Source: Carnobacteriaceae bacterium zg-84
Lineage (GTDB): Bacteria; Bacillota; Bacilli; Lactobacillales; Aerococcaceae
Length of the DNA stretch: 64,000 nucleotides
Reading direction: 5' to 3'
Assembly: GCA_013874835.1 (NCBI GenBank)
Contig: CP059430.1
Coordinates: forward strand, 1,630,864 to 1,694,863
The position numbers and the translations under genes are program-made. The stretch's first letter is position 1; each line of letters opens with the position of its first letter. Under the pieces are notes generated by a model. The model saw only the letters and a list, made by a program, of their open reading frames with translations, was not told where the DNA came from and did no database searches. Positions 58,201 to 64,000 of the stretch are shown piece by piece.

Positions 58201-59558
58201 CATCTGTTTTCTTTTCAGAACCAGATAATTCAAAAAATCCTGTATAATCTTGTGAGGATACACCATTTTCCGTAACCACAAATTTCAACTTATCTTTTGC
58301 CACATGATATACATCAACTGCACCGTGTTTACCTTCCGGATCCAATGTCTGCCATCGCTTATTCGAATTAGGCACGTGCTGGATAACGTAGTCATCCGGT
58401 AAAGACACCGTGAAATAGTCTCCCGGTTTCGCATTAGCAGGTATTTTGAAATGGAATTGATAAATACCTCCCCAACCTGCTGAATCAGCCGTTGAAAATG
58501 AGTTTAATGTTAAATCTGTAATTCTTGTGACACCGTATTCACTACATTGAATATTCGCAACAGGATGTTGTTTTCTTTGTTTATTCACAAAATAATAATC
58601 TAACGCTTTATCATCTGAACCACTATATAACAAATAATATCCTGAAGGTGCAAGTTCTTCTACAGAATAATCAATACGCTTTCTTTCTCCATAATTATCT
58701 AATTTAAATTTTTGAATATTTTCGACCACTTTTTCTGTTTGATTCGCATTTAACACCTCTGTGCGAATAAGTGTATTGTCAGCACGTATTTCATAACGTG
58801 TATCAACTGGTGTAGCACCGTCTTCCCAAGATTTTCTAATTTTCAAATCGACTTTTAGTGCCTCTAAACCGGCTTGTGGAATAGTATGATTTACTTTTTC
58901 ATTTGTAATATTGGTTAACACTTCTGTTTGAACAATATAACCAGTAGGTATATCGGAAACTGTAAATTGAGTGTCATGAACAGATTTTGTTTCTGTTCTT
59001 TCTAAAACATATCCATTATTTGACGGTTTATAATAAAAGACTTTAACACTCGTTACATTTTGTGAAGCATCTGGTGTCATATCAAATGTTTTCGTTTTAG
59101 GTGTATTACCATTATTTACAACTGATGATGTCCAACGAATAGATGTATCGGTTATATAATCTCCAGCTGTTACCGTATCTTCAGTTCCACTCGTATTGAT
59201 AACAGGGCTACTGTCATCATGATGAAATGCTCCAGGTAATAATAGTCTTGCTGTTGACGGTACCTCTAAAACCGTATCTCTATCTAAAACGGTTGTAGTA
59301 CCTCCATACGTTAAGTCTGCTCCTTTTTTTAATTCAGCAGTTAAAGTCGTATGAAAATCTAAAGCGTAAAAATCTCGAACATCTGTAACTGGTGTTTCAA
59401 TCGTATAAATATATTCACCATTTTCGATAGTACCCATCCGATGCTCTGTAGAGCACATTAAATCTGCCTGAGTTGTTCCTATTTCATGCTCGTTTAATAT
59501 CTCTGTATCATCCCTTTTAATAGAGGTAATCACTGGTGCACCTAAACCGGAATCTTTT
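55226..59558 (-). pseudogene. Pilus-island adhesin, C-terminal part (split by ISL3)
   Basis: 1441 codons of the original gene plus one target-duplication copy. An N-terminal beta-rich region (about 500 residues, IKRDDTEILNEHEIGTTQAD onwards) is followed by a second ligand-type domain and six SpaA/Cna-B repeats. Each repeat has the E-box style ending (KEIEAPEGY, TEESAPNGY, QEITSPDGY, KELLAPNGY, QEKQAPIGY, VEETAPEHY) that supports intramolecular isopeptide bonds. The anchor is FPKTG, then a hydrophobic span and YRKKQ. The open frame now begins in IS sequence (ATG 59626, MVNAIHYQHTHYF), without a signal peptide, so it should not reach the surface. Confidence 0.9.
59551..59558. repeat. 8-bp target-site duplication, left of ISL3
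   Basis: AATCTTTT, repeated exactly at 61034-61041. Confidence 0.93.
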
Positions 59559-59604
59559 GGCTCTTCGTCAAATTGTGTTGGTGGAGAGAAATAGTGAGTA
59601 TGTT

Positions 59605-59634
59605 GGTAGTGAATGGCATTAACCATTCACTACC
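59605..59634. terminator. Hairpin inside the left end of ISL3 (GTGAATGG-type)
   Basis: GGTAGTGAATGG and CCATTCACTACC (12 bp, 6-nt loop). TTTTTC follows on the plus strand, so it can stop transcription entering the IS from the left. The transposase stop lies within it. Confidence 0.75.
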
Positions 59635-60909
59635 TTTTTCACATTCTTTTTCTGCCACTGAGAATGGTGTTGTATGATTAAAATACGCAATCTAAAATAA
59701 GAAAAACGTCTGTAGCCATAGGCAATCCGTTTGATGACTTTAATATGATTGTTGATAGCTTCTGTGATACCGTTTGAATAAGGTGTGGTAAAAGCTTGAT
59801 AAATACCATTCTGATAGGTTTTAAAAATATCAAATTTCTTTCTAAACCACTCTGGTAATGACGGGTCAATATGATGAATAACCTCCATAAATGACTCAAA
59901 ATCTCGCTGTCTATAAGCATATCTCAACTCTTGTACAAACTCATATGCTTGTTTTAAAACAGGACTATAGTCTAATAATCTATCCAGGATTTGTGCGTGT
60001 GTCAGATATGTTTTAAAGGATTGGTGATAGTGATAGTCTGTATCATTTACATCAAAGGCATCTTTTAATAATAATTTCCAGTATTTCTTTAAGTGTTTAT
60101 AAGCCTTTTCTTCTTTTTTAAAGGTGTTCATTTCTTTTATACGTAGTGTATTTAAATTCCGATGTATATGTTGTATGATATGAAATCTATCTGTGACAAT
60201 AACGGCATTAGGAAAAACCTTCTGAATAAGTTTGCCATAATTGGCATTCATATCCATAACAAGATAGCGAACGCTATGTCTTGCTTTTTTAGAAAATTGT
60301 TTAAAAAAGTGATTAAAGGTCTAATTGGCGACTAGGTAACACATCAATAATACGGTGCGTCAATCCGTCTACACAGATAAAACTCATCTTCCCTAAATGA
60401 GATGTCACAGACTTAAATTCGTCGATACATAGTACCTTAGGTAGATAATGAAAAGACGGTTTAACTTGTTTTGTATATTTATCTAAGACACGTTGTACGG
60501 TCACATCAGATACAAAGTGGTCTTGGCAGATATGTTTTCTTGAAATATTTTTCGTTAAATCAAGTGCAATAAGTTGTTTTAATTCTTTAGAAATACAACA
60601 ATGTTTATCGACTAAAGAACACGAAGAAGAACAGGTTTTTAGACACGTTTTACAGCGATAACGGGTTCTTTTAAGAAGTAAAACAGTTTTGATTTGTCTA
60701 AACTTTGGTAATAATGTTTTCGTTTGATATGTCCCATGTTTGATGAGTGTTTTAGCATGACAATGTGGACAGGTGTGGCAAGGCTTTGTCCAAGTACCTT
60801 TAATAAAGTGGTGTGGAATACCATTTATTGTTTTTTCTTCTAACCAATGTTCATCAGCTATGAAAGATTTATCTGTTAATGTCAATAATTTTTTTGTATA
60901 ATAATCCAT
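59619..60909 (-). pseudogene. ISL3-family transposase, frameshifted
   Basis: It starts at ATG 60909 (MDYYTKKLLTLTDKSF) behind AAGGAGG. The N-terminal part has the ISL3 zinc finger (CHTCPHC...CKTC), a helix-turn-helix and the first DDE Asp (LPKVLCIDEFKS). It stops after VLPSRQLDL at 60313. The C-terminal part resumes one base further in another frame as FNHFFKQFSKKARHSVRYL and MDMNANYGKLIQKVFP (second Asp), and runs to VKKVVNG. A single added base near 60324 (or two lost) breaks the gene, so the element is probably unable to move unaided. Confidence 0.9.
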
Positions 60910-60943
60910 GAGAAATACCTCCTTGTTTAATTGTGGTGATTTA

Positions 60944-60973
60944 ATCATACAGGTATTTCTCTTTTTTTGTCCA
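60944..60973 (-). promoter_or_regulatory. Promoter of the ISL3 transposase
   Basis: Minus-strand TGGACA (60968-60973), an 18-bp spacer, and TATGAT (60944-60949), inside the element and downstream of its end hairpin. Confidence 0.6.
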
Positions 60974-60985
60974 CTTTTATATACA

Positions 60986-61022
60986 AAATCGTGTTGGTGG
61001 ATTATTCCCACCAACACGATTT
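60986..61022 (-). terminator. Hairpin inside the right end of ISL3 (GTGTTGG-type)
   Basis: AAATCGTGTTGGTGG pairs perfectly with CCACCAACACGATTT (15 bp, 7-nt loop). TTGTATAT follows on the minus strand, so it should stop the pilus-operon transcript as it enters the IS. Confidence 0.8.
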
Positions 61023-61033
61023 ATTATAGAGCC

Positions 61034-61041
61034 AATCTTTT
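61034..61041. repeat. 8-bp target-site duplication, right of ISL3
   Basis: AATCTTTT, exact copy of 59551-59558. Confidence 0.93.
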
Positions 61042-61613
61042 GTTGTCGTAAAGAATGTTTTTAAATCTCTTGCCGTATGGTTAATATTACCTGAAATATG
61101 TGTTTTATATACCCAAACGATTTTGGAACGCCCTTGTGAATCTGTCACAATATCTTGTTTATATAATGTTGATTTTTGTTCAAAATCTCCCAATTTAATT
61201 GGAATACTAAATTTACCTAGATCAAATGTCAATCGCTTAATCGTGTCCCACCAACGTGTGACAGTTGTTGTCGTCGTAGAACCGTCAGGGTTATTAACAG
61301 TTGTTGAATCTGCTACTGGTGTGTCGTCACTTAGTGGATTCTCTCGATTGGCTGAACGGAACATAACCGACCCTGCATTTTCTTCCGTTGTTTCTTCAAT
61401 ACGTTCCGTGACAGTTTGACTTAATGTTTGAATCTCTGTTTGACGGCTTGTTTCAGTTTCTTCTTTTTTTGGTTGAGATTGCTCATCATTCGCTTGCGAG
61501 ATACTCATATCTGACGTAGAAACCGAAACATTTTCTTGCGCATAAACAAAACCTCCAAAAACATGAGATAAAATCAATAAACTAATGGCGATTATACGTC
61601 TAATTTTTTTCAC
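61034..61613 (-). pseudogene. Pilus-island adhesin, N-terminal part (split by ISL3)
   Basis: It starts at GTG 61613 behind GGGAAGG and overlaps the end of the sortase gene by 14 bp. A signal peptide (KKIRRIIAISLLILSHVFGG, cut near VYAQ) is followed by a Ser/Thr/Glu-rich linker with NNPDGSTTTTTVTRW and a folded start (KRLTFDLGKFSIPIKLGDFE). The frame enters the IS and ends within it as DWLYNKSCWWE. Fusing this part through the single AATCTTTT copy to 59550 gives TTTKDSGLGAPVITS in frame. The truncated product would be a short secreted peptide without anchor. Confidence 0.9.
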
Positions 61614-62451
61614 GACTCAACCTTCCCTTCTTTCGCATTCTAATTATTATTCCACTCAATATAACGACTCCACTCAATGCGAGATAAAATAGCCATCTAT
61701 ATAACCACAATGTTTGATATTGATTGGTTTGTAATGTTTGTTCTTGTTCAACATATGGTACACGTTCTCCCATGACTAAAAGTCGATGACTATTTATCAT
61801 ATAAGGTGTGCATGTCAATAGTGTTGCATAATCTTTTCCTGTTTGGATAGCAATGGCTCCTAAGTCTGTAGGTTCTACTACTTTGACTTGAAACACACGA
61901 TAAGCCAATGTTTCTTTGATATTGCGAATATAAAACATATCGCCGATTTCCATTTTATCTAAATCAGTGAATAACTTTGCCGTAGGTAATCCTCTATGCG
62001 CAGATAAAACGGTATGCGTACTTTCTCCACCAACGGGTAGCGACGTCAACTCTAAATGTCCCACGCCTTTTTGCAAAACATTTTCCGATGTGCCTGCATA
62101 AATTGGAATTTCTTCTAACAGCTTAGGTATACGTAGATATCCAATTTGTTCATTTATTTCTAACATACGGGCATACTCTTTGATACCGTCTTTTTGTAAA
62201 TCCGTAAATGGATCTTGTATCCAAACTTTTTGAATCCTCGTTTCATTATATGCTTTTGCTAAAGCAATGCGTTTATCAACATCTTTTGTCGAAATATGCG
62301 ATGCATTTTTTTCAAATTCTGTCACCACAACTTTTGAGGCAAAATAATACATGGTTTGACTAACAATGGGAAATAATGTTATTCCTAATCCAAGTAAAAA
62401 GATGATAATAAGTCCTCTCTTACGTCTTTTGGCGACTACCCTTTTTCGCAT
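61600..62451 (-). CDS. srtC: Class C (pilus) sortase 2
   Basis: It polymerises pilins through LPXTG-lysine links. ATG 62451 (MRKRVVAKRRKRGLIIIF) is chosen over the open frame to 62490, which lies inside the preceding gene. It is a 283-aa protein with N- and C-terminal membrane helices, as class C enzymes have. The lid motif is QDPFTD (DPF), the catalytic His lies in LSAHRGLPTAKLF, and the Cys-Arg site is TLLTCTPYMINSHRLLVMG. Its end overlaps the adhesin start. Confidence 0.92.
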   Translation of the reverse strand: MRKRVVAKRRKRGLIIIFLLGLGITLFPIVSQTMYYFASKVVVTEFEKNASHISTKDVDKRIALAKAYNETRIQKVWIQDPFTDLQKDGIKEYARMLEINEQIGYLRIPKLLEEIPIYAGTSENVLQKGVGHLELTSLPVGGESTHTVLSAHRGLPTAKLFTDLDKMEIGDMFYIRNIKETLAYRVFQVKVVEPTDLGAIAIQTGKDYATLLTCTPYMINSHRLLVMGERVPYVEQEQTLQTNQYQTLWLYRWLFYLALSGVVILSGIIIRMRKKGRLSREKN

Positions 62452-63301
62452 ATCTGTTCTCTTTTCTATATTTTCGGTGCAATTTAACAAATAAAATAAC
62501 TAAAATCACTAATACAAAAAACGTACCATAAAACAAGCGCTTGTATAAATCATTCTCTTTAAAATAACTAGTTTCTTTTTCTTCTATCGCTTCCACATAA
62601 TCAATACGAAATCCTCTAACAAGTAAACGATGTGTGTTAACCATATAAGGTGTACACGTCAACAACGTCACATAATCGTGTCCCTCTTGAATACGTAAAT
62701 CCTCAATATTAGTAGGTTCTACCACTTTGATTTGATCCACTTGATACGCTAATGTTCCACCAATATTATGAACATAAAACTTATCGCCAATTTCCAATTT
62801 GTCTAAATCTGTAAACAATTGTGCAGTGGGTAATCCCCGATGTGCTGTTAAAACAGCATGCGTACTATTCCCCCCAACAGGCAGAGAAGTTGCCTCTAAA
62901 TGCCCAACACCTCGTTGTAAAACATTCTCCGAACTCCCTGCATAAATGGGTAAGTCTTGTACAATTTTCGGAATGGATACATGCCCAATCTGTTCATTTA
63001 CTTCTAGCATACGGGCATATTCTGCTGTTCCTTCTTTTCTATCTTTTTCCGAATAAGGATCTTCAACATCTATATGTTTACTAGATATAAGCGCATCATT
63101 ATAAGCATTTGCTAAAAAAATACGTCTTTTAATATCTGCTGTATCTAATTTTTTCACTTCTGCTTTAAAACTCGTCACTTGCACAATAGACGCACGATAA
63201 TATAAATACTGACTAACTAAAGGGAATGCCAATATACCTAAACCAATTAAAAATACTAGATAAAAAAAGAAACGACTTTTTCTAGTTTTGGTTTTCTTCA
63301 T
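62420..63301 (-). CDS. srtC: Class C (pilus) sortase 1
   Basis: 293 aa from ATG 63301 (MKKTKTRKSRFFFYLV); ATG 63307 is possible. It closely resembles its neighbour in layout: membrane helix, lid motif EDPYSE (DPY), LTAHRGLPTAQLF with His, TLLTCTPYMVNTHRLLVRG with Cys and Arg, and a C-terminal helix. It overlaps the pilin gene upstream and the second sortase downstream, so all three are translationally linked. Confidence 0.93.
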   Translation of the reverse strand: MKKTKTRKSRFFFYLVFLIGLGILAFPLVSQYLYYRASIVQVTSFKAEVKKLDTADIKRRIFLANAYNDALISSKHIDVEDPYSEKDRKEGTAEYARMLEVNEQIGHVSIPKIVQDLPIYAGSSENVLQRGVGHLEATSLPVGGNSTHAVLTAHRGLPTAQLFTDLDKLEIGDKFYVHNIGGTLAYQVDQIKVVEPTNIEDLRIQEGHDYVTLLTCTPYMVNTHRLLVRGFRIDYVEAIEEKETSYFKENDLYKRLFYGTFFVLVILVILFVKLHRKYRKENRYAKKGSRQKT

Positions 63302-64000
63302 TGTCATGTTTCACACTCTTTTTCTTTAAGAATATCCCTACAATAACGAAAACAATGCCCCATACATACCCATTACTCAACAATTCACCTGTATGTGGTA
63401 ACCAACGCCCAATAAGATCAGGTGGTAAAGGTCTATTCACAATAATTGTCAGCGTATCATCTGTATATGATATAGGTGTAATCTCGAATGCAATATCTAC
63501 ACCCAATACAGCATATTCAACATTATCGACAATCGGTGCTTTTACTTCTCTTAAATAATATTTTCCATAAGGCAAATCCTGTACTTCAAAATATCCATTT
63601 TCCCCAGAGGTAAGAGTATATGTATGTCCACCTCTTAATAGTGGTTTTTTGTCAGCGTCTAACACTTCAAAAACAGCACCTTGTAAAGCCTTAGCGGGTG
63701 TTTGTTCATTCACTTTCTTAAATCGTTTCCCTCCAAAATGTGTTGGGTGATTTTCTATCGCAATATTCGTCACGTCATTCGCTTTAATCATAATCATTGG
63801 TGTATCTGTTAATAGTTGATACCCCGGCAACGCTTTGACTTCTTTGATAATATATTCCCCTTCAGCAAGACCGAAAATACGAATATTTCCCATTTCATCA
63901 GTGTTTAATACCGTTTCTCCGTCTGCATCAAGTGTTGCTAAGCCGTTTTTCACATGTACAATCTCATTATTTTTTGTATACAAAGAAAAGGCAACATTCG
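63282..64000 (-). CDS. SpaA-type pilin, C-terminal part (cut by window end)
   Basis: The frame is open through position 64000, so the N-terminus is outside the window. Visible are the end of one SpaA/Cna-B domain (NVAFSLYTKNNEIVHVKNG to EVKALPGYQLL), a second domain (AKALQGAVFEVLDADKKP to LREVKAPIVDN), then LPHTG, a hydrophobic span and KKKSVKHD. It is anchored or polymerised by the two sortases that follow. It could be the backbone or a minor pilin; the pilin motif region is not in view. Confidence 0.9.
   Translation of the reverse strand, partial: NVAFSLYTKNNEIVHVKNGLATLDADGETVLNTDEMGNIRIFGLAEGEYIIKEVKALPGYQLLTDTPMIMIKANDVTNIAIENHPTHFGGKRFKKVNEQTPAKALQGAVFEVLDADKKPLLRGGHTYTLTSGENGYFEVQDLPYGKYYLREVKAPIVDNVEYAVLGVDIAFEITPISYTDDTLTIIVNRPLPPDLIGRWLPHTGELLSNGYVWGIVFVIVGIFLKKKSVKHDNEENQN

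Larger units (their letters stand above)
59559..61033 (-). mobile_element. ISL3-family insertion sequence (1475 bp) inside the adhesin gene
   Basis: The ends begin with GG as in ISL3 relatives. Left end GGCTCTTCGTCAAAT continues TGTGTTGGTGG, and the inverted right end GGCTCTATAATAAAT continues CGTGTTGGTGG (20 of 26 identical). It is bounded by an 8-bp direct repeat, the usual ISL3 length. It contains one transposase in two frames on the minus strand. Hairpins lie just inside each end (59605-59634 and 60986-61022). It is inserted in codon 194 of the adhesin. Confidence 0.95.

Overview
The window is AT-rich Gram-positive DNA from a Lactobacillales-type Firmicute. The evidence is a mevalonate kinase, IreB/RuvX/YrzB, an L10 leader, a threonine T-box, strong AGGAG ribosome binding sites, LPXTG surface proteins, class B and class C sortases, and ISL3 and IS30 elements. 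A Carnobacteriaceae or Aerococcaceae relative would fit, but the genus cannot be fixed from this sequence. Most genes lie on the minus strand. No tRNA, rRNA or CRISPR array was seen.

Layout. 1-5.8 kb: a YabN/MazG protein (cut by the window start), mfd, pth and ung. 5.9-12 kb: a dTDP-rhamnose and glycosyltransferase operon (rmlA, rmlC, rmlB plus two glycosyltransferases; rmlD is absent) and a lone membrane GT2. 12.1-12.3 kb: a nested insertion-sequence relic. 12.4-17.6 kb: rseP/eep, cdsA, uppS, a HAD phosphatase, and rplJ-rplL with their L10 leader. 17.6-18.7 kb: an IS30 element. 18.7-28 kb: mvk, rnhC, glpF with a divergent TetR regulator, a GT8 glycosyltransferase, efp, ireB-ruvX-yrzB, a polysaccharide deacetylase, a PerR/Fur regulator and a DUF402 protein. 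28-30.4 kb: an LPXTG protein with SHIRT-like repeats. 30.6-36.4 kb: the galKTM Leloir operon, tag-xpt and upp. 36.4-40.5 kb: a class B sortase, a GNAT protein and thrS with its T-box. 40.5-49 kb: an amidohydrolase and a PotD-like protein, tadA, YitT, tmcAL, ftsY, a HAD protein and an XRE regulator. 49-55 kb: a P-type cation ATPase behind a yybP-ykoY (Mn2+) riboswitch, an exported serine hydrolase and an iron-type dehydrogenase. 55-64 kb: a pilus island read leftward (SpaA-type pilin, two class C sortases, a large multi-domain adhesin).

The main result is that the pilus-island adhesin is split by a 1475-bp ISL3-family element (59559-61033). The element is bounded by a perfect 8-bp target duplication and imperfect inverted repeats. 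Removing the element plus one duplication copy restores one uninterrupted frame of 1634 codons, from a GTG start with signal peptide to an FPKTG anchor. The transposase is itself frameshifted. The hairpins at both ends of the element share their stem sequences with four chromosomal terminators in the window.

Other points of note are a class B sortase whose promoter spacer holds a perfect 7-2-7 palindrome, a promoter-plus-terminator cassette that may encode a small RNA (43286-43402), and an exported serine hydrolase with four cysteines.
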